DNA of 54,459 bases from a virus. Location of the stretch: positions 1 to 54,459 of IMG/VR virus record IMGVR_UViG_3300008452_006594; one strand, given 5' to 3'. A program made the translations under genes and the position numbers. Below are positions 26,221 to 36,500 of the stretch, one piece after another. The notes below the pieces were generated by a model, which was not told where the DNA came from, did not search any database, and saw only the letters and a list, made by a program, of their open reading frames with translations. How positions within the stretch are numbered: the first letter of the stretch is position 1; each line of letters starts with the position of its first letter.

Positions 26221-26508
26221 CTCAACACAAGCACCCCTACCAACTGATATTTCATCCCAATCTTCGTCTATTCGACCTATGTCGGGAATGATTATACAGT
26301 TGGTAAGTGTTTTTATTTTAATTCGTTCTGTTGTTGTTGAGTCAAGTTTTATTTTTGATTGTACAACATCCCTTACGATTAAAAGGGTTTCACCATTAGT
26401 TATGTAAGTTTCATTACTGTTTATTACAATATCAAACGATTCAAAACTATATGATTGATTTCCTTTTATTACGGTTTTTCTAACTGGTTTGTTTTTTATA
26501 ATTGACAT
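26161..26508 (-). CDS. Small beta-rich virion protein
   Basis: 115 residues. Beta-strand-rich, with the C-terminus RGACVELQNVNGVWYILSSD (92-111) resembling the closing strand of phage fibre or decoration domains. It starts 4 bases after the neck gene stop on the same strand, so it is probably its operon partner. Its 3' end overlaps the polymerase coding sequence tail-to-tail by 60 bp, and both frames look genuine. Exact role unknown. Confidence 0.65.
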   Translation of the reverse strand: MSIIKNKPVRKTVIKGNQSYSFESFDIVINSNETYITNGETLLIVRDVVQSKIKLDSTTTERIKIKTLTNCIIIPDIGRIDEDWDEISVGRGACVELQNVNGVWYILSSDGIKMD

Positions 26509-26512
26509 AAAA

Positions 26513-27640
26513 TTAAATTACATATATCTGACGAGGCATAGCTCTAAACTTAAGAGTTTTGTTTAAGTTTTCTGCTAGTAAAGCTTCTCTTTCCATAACT
26601 TTTTCAGGACGAAGTCTTGTTAATCTTCCTTCAGCTCCGATCAATTCTTCTATTAGTTTAGCCTTTTCATCTTTTCCTTCAGTACCTAATGTTGCATAAT
26701 CCATAGTTAAGTCACCATCAGGAGTCTTTAAGTTACCACTAAATTTACCACGAACTCTTGCTAAAGTTTCTTTACAGTATGCTATAAACCATCTACGAAC
26801 CCAAACTTGTGCAGGATTATTTAGTTTGTACCAACTTATCTTATTGAATGGTACATCTGAAGGTAAAAGAACAATATCAGGATTATCCGCCAAACATTTG
26901 TCTCTATCACCTTGTGAAGTATCATAATACCAATACCAAACTTGACCTTTTGCCAACTCCGCATTACCAAAGTCAAATTTACCACCTGGTGTGTTTAAAA
27001 GGTGTAGTGCTTTTTTACCACCAGGAAGTGCAGTGATATAATAAGTCAAATCACCCGCAAATATTCTTCTTTGGATATTAACTTCTTGCATTCTTAATAA
27101 TGTATCAAATGCTGGTGTTAAATAATAACTTCCTGCCATATTACCAATTTGTGCAAGCCCTCCACCACCACCAAGTCCAGTTCCATTACCAACACCCGCA
27201 AAACCACCCAAACCAAACATTAAGTTGTTTAATGTTGATGGGGTAAACCATAATACTTCATTTATCTCACGACCTGCAGGTATTTCATAAATCTGTTGGT
27301 TGGGTACTAACTGAATATAATCTTTTTTGATTTCCCAATCACCACCTGCTTGTAATCCAACTATTTTTGAATACGCATAGGTATAACGAGTTTCAAAGTC
27401 TAAACTTTTAGTTATGAAAGCTCTTGATAAAGATTGGGTATCTAAATTCAAATTATTTAATGTGGTCCATTGAGATTCAATTAACCAATCTTGGACATAT
27501 TGAGAATAATCGTCAATTGAATATTCTAATAATGTGTCCATCATTTCGTCTTCCAATTCCACAGATCTTAAAGGTGCACCTAATAAGTGTCTAACTTTTT
27601 GATAGAATTGACTTCTTTCTGGTTCGTCGATTATTGCCAT
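26513..27640 (-). CDS. 13: Neck protein, T4 gp13-like
   Basis: 375 residues (T4 gp13 is 309). The N-terminus VRHLLGAPLRSVELEDEMMD (16-35) followed by YSQYVQDWLIES matches the gp13/cyanophage neck pattern LGAPVIEINVDDDQ..D..L.YY. The C-terminus WVRRWFIAYCKETLARVRGK (about 281-300), then FSGNLKTPDGDLTMD, matches the family's W..Y..A..K...G..L.KF.G...P.G..L.G signature. A Gly-rich insertion (about 140-165, GLGGFAGVGNGTG) is unusual. gp13 caps the portal and joins head to tail. Preceded by a TATTTATA element in sense orientation. Confidence 0.7.
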   Translation of the reverse strand: MAIIDEPERSQFYQKVRHLLGAPLRSVELEDEMMDTLLEYSIDDYSQYVQDWLIESQWTTLNNLNLDTQSLSRAFITKSLDFETRYTYAYSKIVGLQAGGDWEIKKDYIQLVPNQQIYEIPAGREINEVLWFTPSTLNNLMFGLGGFAGVGNGTGLGGGGGLAQIGNMAGSYYLTPAFDTLLRMQEVNIQRRIFAGDLTYYITALPGGKKALHLLNTPGGKFDFGNAELAKGQVWYWYYDTSQGDRDKCLADNPDIVLLPSDVPFNKISWYKLNNPAQVWVRRWFIAYCKETLARVRGKFSGNLKTPDGDLTMDYATLGTEGKDEKAKLIEELIGAEGRLTRLRPEKVMEREALLAENLNKTLKFRAMPRQIYVI

Positions 27641-27652
27641 AGAGTTTTTCTC

Positions 27653-27660
27653 TATAAATA
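27653..27660 (-). promoter_or_regulatory. TATTTATA element (minus strand) before the neck gene
   Basis: Reads TATTTATA on the coding strand, 12 nt before the ATG at 27640. Confidence 0.5.
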
Positions 27661-27680
27661 TCTTTAATAATTAATTTGTG

Positions 27681-29876
27681 TTAGATGGGGCAAATGATCT
27701 TTTCTCTATCTTTAGATTTGACAGTCAAAGTGGTAGACTCTAAGGTGTTTTTGTCTTTGAAAAAGAATCCATTAATTTTGTCGTATTCAGGTTTTATTCT
27801 AAATCTTATTGATAATCTTTTTTCATCACAACCTCGTTGACCTTTGTTGGACCAATATAAATCTATATATTCAATAGGAACAATTAAGTCACCTTCATAA
27901 ATTATACCTGACATTTTGCTTTTAACCTTATTTAAGTACTCCTCAGCTGAAGGTTTACTATTTAACCAAGTGTATAATTTATCTATCAATTCATTATATA
28001 ATTTTATGTATATTGGTTTTTCACTTGATAATGAAGATTGTTTAAATATAGAAAAGAACTCAGACAAATAACTATCAATGAATGGGTCCATTTTTTTAAC
28101 CTCAAAAAGTGAATTAGTAGGAAATATTGTATTACCATCCTCATCTTTTAGTTCTTGTTTAGTTATTAAATCCGCTTTGATATAATAACTACCACTTTTG
28201 AATGACTTAGATAAACAAGAAGTTATTTGAAAAAAAGTATAGTTTAAACTTTCAGTACCTGAATGGATTTTTTTCAAAAGGTCAATTAATGTTTCTTTTG
28301 CATCATCAGAACACTTATAATTCAATTGTAGTTTTGTTTGGTTTTTTTCAAAATAATCACCAACAAATCTATCTTCATATTTACTGTGTTCTTTTTGTCT
28401 TGCATATGCTAACAATCCTTCAATATCATTTGGTATTGTTGTTACGTACCTTTGTTTATTTAGTATTTTTTTAACTTGGTCATCCTCAAATTCTTTATCA
28501 ACAATGAAGTCCGATACTAATTCTAAAAAGTTTACAGTTCTATTTGTGTCTTGGAGAGCCAATTGAATTATCACAGGAAATGTACCGACATTTTTTTTGC
28601 CAAAAAATTGGTCTAGTATAAAAATTGATCTTTCTAATTCATGAATCAAATATTGATCTTCTAAACCATCTCTAAAATTTTTTAATTGACAATATGGTGA
28701 TTTTTCAGATTTTGATTGTACACATAAATAATCTATTTTAGAACTTCTTCTAAGAGCAATTTCATTTATTTCTTCAGATTCATTAAGTTTTTTTTTTGAT
28801 GTTCTACTCACAAATAAATCATTAACAAATTCCCAATTAACAACATCCCAAAACTTTTTAATATATTCATCACGTTTGTTTTGATATTTCAAATAGTAAG
28901 CGTGTTCCCAAACGTCCAAACCTAACAGAGGATACCCACCTTTTTTAACTATGTTCATCAATGGATTATCTTGATTTGGTGTAGACATAATCTTCAAATT
29001 ACCTTCACTGTTAAGATACAACCAAGCCCATCCTGAACCAAAACGATCCTGAGCGGCTTTGTTAAACTCATCCTTCATTTTTTTTATGTTACCAAAATCT
29101 TTTTTAATTTTTTTCAAAATTTCTCCTCTTGGGAGTTGTTTTTTTGGGGACAACATCTTCCAAAATAATGCATGATTAAATGCTCCACCAGCATTATTTC
29201 TAACCTTATTGTCAAATTTACTTATAGTTCTTACAATATCCTCTAACTCCAAATCACCATCAATGTCTTTGATTGCTTTATTCAATTTATCAACATATCC
29301 TTTGTAGTGTTTATTGTAATGAATATTCATAGTTTTTGAATCTATAAATCTATTCAAAGAAGAATATGAGTAAGGTAACTTTTCAATACCAATTGATTTC
29401 ATTTCAGAAATCAAATTTTTTTTGATTAATTGTTTTTCGTTTAATAAAATTTGTTCAGATAGAAGACTAACTTTTCCTTCGATTCCTTTATGTTCATACA
29501 TCAGTTCTTCAAGTTCAGGATATTTTTTTTCAAATTTTTTAACAATCTGTCCCGCAAATGCATTTGCTTCGTCTTCATTAATACCACCAATGTTAGGTCC
29601 GTGTTCTCTACCAAGAATTGTCATTTGATATTCATGAACCCATTCATGGGCTAATGTTCTCATGATGTCACGATTTAATCTTCCTTTAGCAAGAACTTTA
29701 ATTAGGTGATCACCTCTTCTACTACCTGTAGACATCTCACCTTTTCTACCATTTAAAAACATAATTTTTAAATCATTTTTAAGTGGGTATTCTTCTTGTA
29801 GTAAAGAAATAAACTTTTTAACAAAGTCTTTTCGATTTTTAATATCGGGATTTTCGTATTTGATAGAAACTTTCAT
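27681..29876 (-). CDS. Fusion: HExxH metallopeptidase, Mn-type superoxide dismutase, and unknown C-terminal domain
   Basis: 731 residues. Residues 30-130 carry LAHEWVHEYQ (75-84), an HExxH zinc motif, with a likely third ligand in NEDEANAFA (100-108). Residues 165-355 are a complete Fe/Mn superoxide dismutase: LPYSYSSLNRFID, HYNKHYKGYV (H186), NNAGGAFNHALFWKMLSP (H235), FGSGWAWLYLNSEG, STPNQDNPL, LLGLDVWEHAYYLKYQNKR (D321, H325) and FWDVVNWEFV. All four metal ligands are present, and Gly at 231 with Gln at 302 favours the manganese type. Residues 360-731 are unrecognised, with several Cys. SOD turns superoxide into peroxide and oxygen. A TATTTATC element 4 nt upstream suggests late, perhaps virion-linked, expression. 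Confidence 0.85.
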   Translation of the reverse strand: MKVSIKYENPDIKNRKDFVKKFISLLQEEYPLKNDLKIMFLNGRKGEMSTGSRRGDHLIKVLAKGRLNRDIMRTLAHEWVHEYQMTILGREHGPNIGGINEDEANAFAGQIVKKFEKKYPELEELMYEHKGIEGKVSLLSEQILLNEKQLIKKNLISEMKSIGIEKLPYSYSSLNRFIDSKTMNIHYNKHYKGYVDKLNKAIKDIDGDLELEDIVRTISKFDNKVRNNAGGAFNHALFWKMLSPKKQLPRGEILKKIKKDFGNIKKMKDEFNKAAQDRFGSGWAWLYLNSEGNLKIMSTPNQDNPLMNIVKKGGYPLLGLDVWEHAYYLKYQNKRDEYIKKFWDVVNWEFVNDLFVSRTSKKKLNESEEINEIALRRSSKIDYLCVQSKSEKSPYCQLKNFRDGLEDQYLIHELERSIFILDQFFGKKNVGTFPVIIQLALQDTNRTVNFLELVSDFIVDKEFEDDQVKKILNKQRYVTTIPNDIEGLLAYARQKEHSKYEDRFVGDYFEKNQTKLQLNYKCSDDAKETLIDLLKKIHSGTESLNYTFFQITSCLSKSFKSGSYYIKADLITKQELKDEDGNTIFPTNSLFEVKKMDPFIDSYLSEFFSIFKQSSLSSEKPIYIKLYNELIDKLYTWLNSKPSAEEYLNKVKSKMSGIIYEGDLIVPIEYIDLYWSNKGQRGCDEKRLSIRFRIKPEYDKINGFFFKDKNTLESTTLTVKSKDREKIICPI

Positions 29877-29880
29877 CTTT

Positions 29881-29888
29881 GATAAATA
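29881..29888 (-). promoter_or_regulatory. TATTTATC element (minus strand) before the SOD fusion gene
   Basis: Sense-oriented motif, 4 nt before the ATG at 29876. Confidence 0.45.
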
Positions 29889-29905
29889 TTATACTGATCA
29901 AAAGA

Positions 29906-31672
29906 TTATCGTCTATTGTTAATTAGGTTTAATATTTCTTCAACAATGTCACCTGTGTTTTCTACAATACCATCACCCATTACGGTTCTAATGATTTCTT
30001 TTTTACGATTAAGGATGTCATAAATTGCACCTTCAATCGTATTTTCAAACAGTGGATAATAAACCAATACGTTTGATTTCTGACCATATCGATAAGCTCT
30101 ATCTTCAGCTTGGGCGTGTTCTGCAGGAACAAAAGATAAATCGTTCATAATCACAGCTTCTGCAGATGTTAAAGTTAAACCAACTCCTGCCGCTTTTAGG
30201 TTACCAACAAAAACTTTGACTTTATCGTCATTTTGAAATTGGTCGACAGCTTGTTGACGAATTGCATTAGAACAACTACCATCGAGATAAACCGCTTGTT
30301 TTTCAAAATGTTGGTATATGGTTTGGAGTGTGTCTGTAAAGTTTGTGAATATTATAACTTTCTTACCTTGATCAATGATATTTTCAGCAAACTCAATTGT
30401 TTGTTTTGTTTTTTCATTCGCAATTACTTTTCTAACTTTCATTAGTTTAGAAAACTGAACCGTTAAAGATGAAGACTCATCGGGGTTTTTATCATACCAA
30501 TCAAAATATTCACCCATTAAATCCTCATACTCTTTTGATTTTAATCTTAGGTAAACAGGAGTGATAATTTTATCTGGTAAGTCTAAAACATCTTCTTTTA
30601 ATCTACGAAGAATTTGTTTTGATGTCCTATCTCTTAATTCTTCAAGATTAGATGCACCTGAAACATTCCACACTTTTCTTTTACCTGCTGTAAATTGAAA
30701 CCCTTGACAATACCTAATCGCATAAGCCTTCCAATTCTGAGCAACAGAACTTTCAATTAGATTTAACAAATTATAATAATTCATTGGTCGAGAAGTCATT
30801 GGTGTTCCTGTTAACAACCAAACTCTATCTATTTTTTTTGCAAAACTATTAATAATCTTTGTTCTTTGTGCCTGAACATTTGATATCATGTGAGCTTCAT
30901 CTAAGATTACCAAATCAAATCCACTTTTTAATAATAGAGACTCATCCTTTTTTTTCGGATCTGAGTCGTGAAAATTTTTAAGAATGTCATAATTAACAAT
31001 GACAAAATCATCTTCAGTTGAAAATTTTTTACCTTCCGCAATAAAAACAGGTCTATCTGAATAATTTGCAATTTCTCTTTGCCAATTTATTTTTAAAGAT
31101 GCGGGACAAACAATTAATATTTTTTTTGCACCTGTCTCTAATGCTGCAATAATAGTTGAGGTTGTTTTACCAAGACCCATATCATCAGCAAGAATAAATC
31201 TTTTTGATCCTGCTAATTTTTCGATTGCAATTTTTTGATGATCAAGCGGAGGACGATGGGAATATTTCGAATAATCAATACTAACAGACTGTACATTATG
31301 TGTTTTAATTAAAGCCGATTTTGGAATCCAAAATTCGGATAGTTTATCCTTCTCAAAAAACTTACCCCAAACGTGATAAGACTTTTCCTTCTCAACCAAA
31401 AGCTTTTCAATAAAAATTTCCTTTGGTACCTCAATAAGATATTTTTCTTCAGCAAACTTTTTGGCAAAGTAGTTGTCTAACTCGACCCATTTACGAGCAA
31501 TCTTAGGCGTTGAGTCGTAATATGTTGTAATATATTCGGATTGACTTCTAGTGGGATAAAATTTACTAGAAACTTCTTTTTTATGTTTTAGATATAGTAT
31601 ATAATTATTCGCACCACTATAACTTTCGAGCAACTCTAATGCTTTATGTTCTATCAGTGTTTTTGTTTCCAA
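29906..31672 (-). CDS. SNF2/SMARCAL1-like superfamily 2 helicase
   Basis: 588 residues. Motif I ILADDMGLGKT (160-170), Ia LIVCPASLKINW (186-197), II LVILDEAHMIS (254-264), III WLLTGTP (285-291), V GVGLTLTSAEAV and VI AEDRAYRYGQ are all intact. The order and the RYGQ ending are those of SNF2 translocases, closest in layout to the SMARCAL1/annealing-helicase type seen in many phages; T4 UvsW is a looser analogue. Probably remodels replication forks or recombination intermediates. The first codon is TTG (31670-31672), directly after an in-frame stop and with no internal Met for over 160 residues, so the TTG start is needed. Confidence 0.85.
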   Translation of the reverse strand: METKTLIEHKALELLESYSGANNYILYLKHKKEVSSKFYPTRSQSEYITTYYDSTPKIARKWVELDNYFAKKFAEEKYLIEVPKEIFIEKLLVEKEKSYHVWGKFFEKDKLSEFWIPKSALIKTHNVQSVSIDYSKYSHRPPLDHQKIAIEKLAGSKRFILADDMGLGKTTSTIIAALETGAKKILIVCPASLKINWQREIANYSDRPVFIAEGKKFSTEDDFVIVNYDILKNFHDSDPKKKDESLLLKSGFDLVILDEAHMISNVQAQRTKIINSFAKKIDRVWLLTGTPMTSRPMNYYNLLNLIESSVAQNWKAYAIRYCQGFQFTAGKRKVWNVSGASNLEELRDRTSKQILRRLKEDVLDLPDKIITPVYLRLKSKEYEDLMGEYFDWYDKNPDESSSLTVQFSKLMKVRKVIANEKTKQTIEFAENIIDQGKKVIIFTNFTDTLQTIYQHFEKQAVYLDGSCSNAIRQQAVDQFQNDDKVKVFVGNLKAAGVGLTLTSAEAVIMNDLSFVPAEHAQAEDRAYRYGQKSNVLVYYPLFENTIEGAIYDILNRKKEIIRTVMGDGIVENTGDIVEEILNLINNRR

Positions 31673-31706
31673 TTAATCTTTTTTAAAAAAATACTAATAA
31701 AAAAGA

Positions 31707-31714
31707 TATTTATC
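31707..31714 (+). promoter_or_regulatory. TATTTATC element before 31729
   Basis: In the divergent gap between the helicase and the neck/tail block; 14 nt before the ATG. Confidence 0.5.
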
Positions 31715-31728
31715 AATAAAATCGTATT

Positions 31729-32241
31729 ATGAGAAGTAATGTTCCTATTACAAGATTCGGTAAATTCTTTGGAGATCGTGATTTCGAACTAGAAATTGGT
31801 ATGGGTCAAGAATGGTTAATTGGTGACATGAACTTCACTTGTGTACTATATAGAGTAGACAAAAACAAAATAAAAACTGATGACGTATATGGTGAAGCGG
31901 TAACTGACGGAATTAAATTTTTACCACCTGTGGAGTTTAATGCTTATGTTGGTATTGCAGCCCCTGAAAACAAAATGATTGGTTCTACTCGTATGGATCA
32001 ATTTGAACCAGGTAATATAACAATGTCCGTTTACATGAAAACTCTTGAAGATTTAGATATTGAAATAGATTTTGGTGATTATGTGGGATACTACGATAGT
32101 GAAAATTTTGTAAGATACTATACTGTTGTTAACGATGGTCGTGTGACTTCAGATATAAAACATACCTATAAGGGGTTCAAGCCCTTTTATAGAACAATAA
32201 TTGCGGCTCCTGTTGGACCAAATGAATTCAGAGGACTATAA
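31729..32241 (+). CDS. Neck/head-closure protein, T4 gp14-like
   Basis: 170 residues. The pattern DVYGEAVTDGIKFLPPVEFN (51-70), then YVGIAAPE, then IDFGDYVGYYDSENFVRYYT (113-132) resembles gp14-type neck proteins (YGEA..k.f..P.e...l, then GD.i.y....Y.V). It is shorter than T4 gp14 (256). Its stop overlaps the next ATG by one base and the next gene looks like gp15, matching T4 order 13-14-15. The assignment rests on pattern and position. Confidence 0.5.
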   Translation: MRSNVPITRFGKFFGDRDFELEIGMGQEWLIGDMNFTCVLYRVDKNKIKTDDVYGEAVTDGIKFLPPVEFNAYVGIAAPENKMIGSTRMDQFEPGNITMSVYMKTLEDLDIEIDFGDYVGYYDSENFVRYYTVVNDGRVTSDIKHTYKGFKPFYRTIIAAPVGPNEFRGL

Positions 32242-33284
32242 TGGCTTTACCAAAAAAACACCCAATAAAACCGGCAATACCTTTAACGTATCCTAAAACT
32301 CTTTTACCAAGAAGAGAAGAGATAAAAGACATGATCACTAAGGATGGTACATACCTTCCTAAGTCATTATTACATGCCGATTTAGATGGTGGTTTTTTAG
32401 AATTTGTTAAAAATACTTTAAAAATTTCATCAGAAGGAAAAACAGTTCCTGTTGCCGATATTCTAATAACAACACAAAACTGGTCACAGTTTGTTGAAAC
32501 ATGGGACTTTCAAAATATTGATAAGAACATTGAACCTCCATTCATTACGGTAATTAGAAATCCTGAAGTAAAATACGGAAATAATCCTGCGGTAATGTAC
32601 AATATACCAAACAGGAGAATGTATTATTATATGGAGGTTCCTACTTGGGATGGAAATAGAGTTGGTGCTGACATTTATAAAATACCACAACCTGTACCTG
32701 CAGATTTTAAATATACAGTGGCGATTGTGTGTAATAGAATGAGAGAATTAAACTCATTTAATAAAAAAGTTTTAGAGACTTTCGCATCAAGACAAGCATA
32801 TCAAGTTATTAAAGGACATTACATTCCAATTATAAATGATAGTATGACCGATGAATCAGTTTTAGATTTAGAAAAAAGAAAATACTACATTCAAAAATAC
32901 GAATTTACAATGATGGGGTTCTTAATTGATGAGGATGAATTTGAAGTTTTTCCTGCATTATCAAGAACATTTCAAATGTATGAGGTTGATCAAAGACCTG
33001 TTAAGAGACATCAGAAAAAACAAACACCAGTACAACCAGAAACAATACGTTTGATATATCCTGTAGATAATTTGTCTCAAGAATACTTTTTTGAATACAC
33101 GTGTGATTTGAATTTTGATATCTCAGATAATTTAGAAAGTTATTCTGTATACATAAATGACCAATATTATGGTGATAATGTTGATAGAATTCAAATCAAT
33201 ACTAACGACACATTGAGAATTGATGTTGTCAAACAAGTAAGTGCCGCCGAATCTTCATTAGCGTTCACACAATTCTTAGTTTAA
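32241..33284 (+). CDS. Tail terminator/completion protein, T4 gp15-like
   Basis: 347 residues (T4 gp15 is 272). ITTQNWSQFVETWDFQNIDK (85-104), then PPFITVIRNPEVKYGNNP (108-125) and YYYMEVPTWDGNRVGADIYK (138-157) suit gp15-type proteins, which cap the tail tube and sheath. A C-terminal extension (about 262-347, after KRHQKKQTPVQPE) forms an added beta domain. Placed between a gp14-like gene and the sheath, as gp15 function requires. Ends against an opposing small gene with a 4-bp overlap. Confidence 0.55.
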   Translation: MALPKKHPIKPAIPLTYPKTLLPRREEIKDMITKDGTYLPKSLLHADLDGGFLEFVKNTLKISSEGKTVPVADILITTQNWSQFVETWDFQNIDKNIEPPFITVIRNPEVKYGNNPAVMYNIPNRRMYYYMEVPTWDGNRVGADIYKIPQPVPADFKYTVAIVCNRMRELNSFNKKVLETFASRQAYQVIKGHYIPIINDSMTDESVLDLEKRKYYIQKYEFTMMGFLIDEDEFEVFPALSRTFQMYEVDQRPVKRHQKKQTPVQPETIRLIYPVDNLSQEYFFEYTCDLNFDISDNLESYSVYINDQYYGDNVDRIQINTNDTLRIDVVKQVSAAESSLAFTQFLV

Positions 33285-33442
33285 CTTTCCCCGTATATAT
33301 CTTTCTTTTCCTTACATTTTTCAACTATAAGGTTTTCTAAAAATTTATACATTTTAATACCTCTCTTATCGCAATATTTTTTCAGGACATCGTGTACTTC
33401 AACATCAATTTTTAAGTTTTTTATCTTCTTAGGTTCTTTCAT
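33281..33442 (-). CDS. Small ribbon-helix-helix-like DNA-binding protein
   Basis: 53 residues from the ATG at 33442. The lysine-rich strand KKIKNLKIDVEVHDVLKKYC (5-24) and following helix IKMYKFLENLIVEKCK (29-44) fit the ribbon-helix-helix fold of CopG/Arc-type regulators. A GTG start at 33499 would add 19 residues but lies upstream of the TATTTATA element at 33484-33491, so the ATG is preferred. It sits alone, antisense, between the gp15-like gene and the sheath, and could regulate the tail operon. Confidence 0.55.
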   Translation of the reverse strand: MKEPKKIKNLKIDVEVHDVLKKYCDKRGIKMYKFLENLIVEKCKEKKDIYGES

Positions 33443-33483
33443 AACGGTAGGTAGAAAAAAGGCAGAATAAAATCTTACCAAAA

Positions 33484-33491
33484 TATAAATA
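33484..33491 (-). promoter_or_regulatory. TATTTATA element (minus strand) before the RHH gene
   Basis: Sense-oriented for the small gene ending at 33281; 41 nt before its ATG. Confidence 0.4.
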
Positions 33492-33527
33492 GTTTGCACA
33501 ATGTAAAGTTTTTACTAAAAACTCGAA

Positions 33528-33535
33528 TATTTATA
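33528..33535 (+). promoter_or_regulatory. TATTTATA element before the tail sheath
   Basis: Exact motif, 31 nt before the sheath ATG at 33567. Confidence 0.5.
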
Positions 33536-33566
33536 GGTAAAATAAATAAGTAAAGACATTTTAAAC

Positions 33567-36500
33567 ATGGCAACAAACAGTAAAGTTTTCGTTTCACCTG
33601 GTGTTTATACTTCTGAAGTAGATTTGAGCTTTGTTGCTCAAAGCGTCGGGGTAACAACATTAGGTATCGTAGGTGAAACTTTGATAGGTCCAGCTTTTGA
33701 ACCGATTTTTATTACAAATTTTGATGAATTCCAAACAGTATTTGGAGGTACTTCACCAGAAAAATTTGTTAATACCCAAATTCCAAAGTATGAAGCGGCT
33801 TACATTGCAAAAGCATATCTACAACAATCCAATCAATTATTCGTAACAAGAATCTTAGGATTATCAGGTTACGATGCAGGACCATCTTGGTCAATAACTA
33901 CGGTTGCTAACGTAGATCCATCAACAATTGGTGTTTGGTGTCTAAGTTCAGTAACTAATTCGGCAACTTGTGTTACAACATGTGTAGTTCCAAAAGAACT
34001 CACATTTACAGTTCCGTTTACTGCTTGTACTAATTCAACAACAACAATAGGTTTCCAAGGAAGCTTCCCTTCAATTATTCAAGACATAATTACAGAACAA
34101 TATGAAGAGTTTAACGGAGATACTTCTACATTAGAAACTCAAATTAATAATTTAATTTTTGATGTTATCACAAGTAACAATCCTTATCTTGCGGAAGATG
34201 AACAAATTGCTTACTTTGGTTCTATTGCTACTGACGACTATAACACATTAAATGGTGCTGGTTGGACAGCGGGAACTAATGTATTTAATGTTCCATCTGT
34301 ATCGTTTGATGCCACTGATTTAACTTCTCCTTTGAATGATTCTTGGTACTATGCGTTATTTACAAATACAGGTAATACAAATTACTCAGGATATTCATTC
34401 TCTACTTTGGTGTCAGGTTTAACGGCTTATTATCCAAACCCAACTCCTACACCACAAGCATCATCATCACCAACACCTACACCATCGGCAGCTAATCCTT
34501 GTATTACACCGTCACCTTTTGTGTCACCTACACCTACTCCTACACCTGTTAATATTGATTGTTATTCAGGAACTATTGTTGGTAAAATTTATTACTACAC
34601 AGGGACATCATATGTTGATTACGATAATGTAGTTGTTGCAACTTTAAGATCAAGAGGTATTGCAACTTATACAAACTCAACTAACCCAGCATACTCAGTA
34701 ACGGCAACAACAGATGCTAGTTTAGATATGACAGGAAAATATGCTGGAGTTCTTAAAAACCCATACTTGACATTTGCGGTTAATTGTACTGATAAATTTG
34801 GTCAAAACTTTACGTTTGAAACTTCTTTAACTCAAAATGATCCTGAGTATATTAGTAAAGTGTTTGGGATTGCAAACTTCCAAAAACCAAGAATTGAAGT
34901 TCCATTATTTAATGAGGAAGTATTCCAATCTTGGTTAAACTACTCTTGGAAAAAAGGATACGTTAGAGGTTTAAATCCAAACTTTATTGAATTAGACTCT
35001 GCTCAAAGTGGTGACCCTAACTCAATTGGATGGTATTTGGACAGATATCAAACGCCTAATTCTCCTTGGGTTGTATCAGAATTAAGAGGTAATAAAGTTT
35101 ATGACCTATTCAGGTTCTACACAATTTCTGATGGTGATGCCGCTAACACGTTAATTAAAGTTTCACTTATCAATCAAACTTATAACAACTTAACGTTTGA
35201 TGTATTGATTCGTGACTATTTTGATACTGATGCAAACCCTGTAGTTCTTGAGAAATTTACAAACTGTACAATGGATCCAGGACAAAACAACTTTATTGCA
35301 AATAAAATTGGTACATTGGATGGAGAATACGCACTGAATTCTAAATACGTAATGGTTGAAATGAACGAGGATGCCCCAATTGACGCACTTCCTTGTGGAT
35401 TCAACGGATTTAACTTCAGAAATTATGCAGGAGCTCAATCACCATTCCCAATTATTAAAGGTAAATATGATTTCCCTGGCGAAGTAATTTATAACCCACC
35501 ATTTGGTTTGTCTTCAGGTAATGATGATGCGTTGGTAAGTCCGGGAGATAATGTTAGAAGAACATACTTAGGTATATCTAACAATTTAGGATGGGATGCC
35601 GCTTACTTCGAATACGTTGGTAAGAGAAATCCTAATAATACTTGTGATATTGATGGTTTACCATTCAACTACAGATCTGCAGGTTTCCACATGGACGTAA
35701 ATGCAAGTGGTTTAACAATCGGGCCTGAGTTCTCGACGAGTGGTGACCCAAGATTTATCTGTGGTAACTCACCATTCATCACTGAACCTGAACTTCCAAC
35801 AAACGCATACTATAGATTGTTCGCACGTAAATTCACATTCTTAGTACAAGGTGGATTTGACGGATGGGATATCTACAGAGAATGGAGAACTAACGAAGAT
35901 AGATTCCAAATCGGTAGAACAGGATTCCTATTCGGAGCTTGTCCATCTACAAGATACCCACAAGCAACAGGTTGGGGAGCGTTTAAAGAAATTTCTTTAG
36001 GTGACGGAACTCAGAATTGGGCAAATACCGACTACTATGCATACTTGTTAGGTCAACAAACATTTGCAAACCCTGAGGCGGTTAACATTAACGTGTTTGT
36101 AACACCGGGTATTGATTATGTAAATAACAGTAACCTTGTAGAAGATGCGGTTAATATGATTGAATTCAACAGAGCGGACTCATTATACATTTGTACAACT
36201 CCTGACGTTGATATGTATGTTGCAACTACAACAGGGATTGATGTATTTATCTACCCAACAGAAGCAGTTGACAACTTAGAGAATACAGGAATTGACTCTA
36301 ACTACACGGCTACTTACTATCCGTGGGTATTGACAAGAGATAGTGTAAATAACACTCAAATCTATATCCCACCAACAGCTGAAGTAACAAGAAACTTAGC
36401 GTTGACAGATAACATCGCGTTCCCTTGGTTCGCTGCGGCGGGTTACACTCGTGGTATTGTTAACTGTATTAAAGCTCGTAAGAAGTTAACTCAAGAAGAT

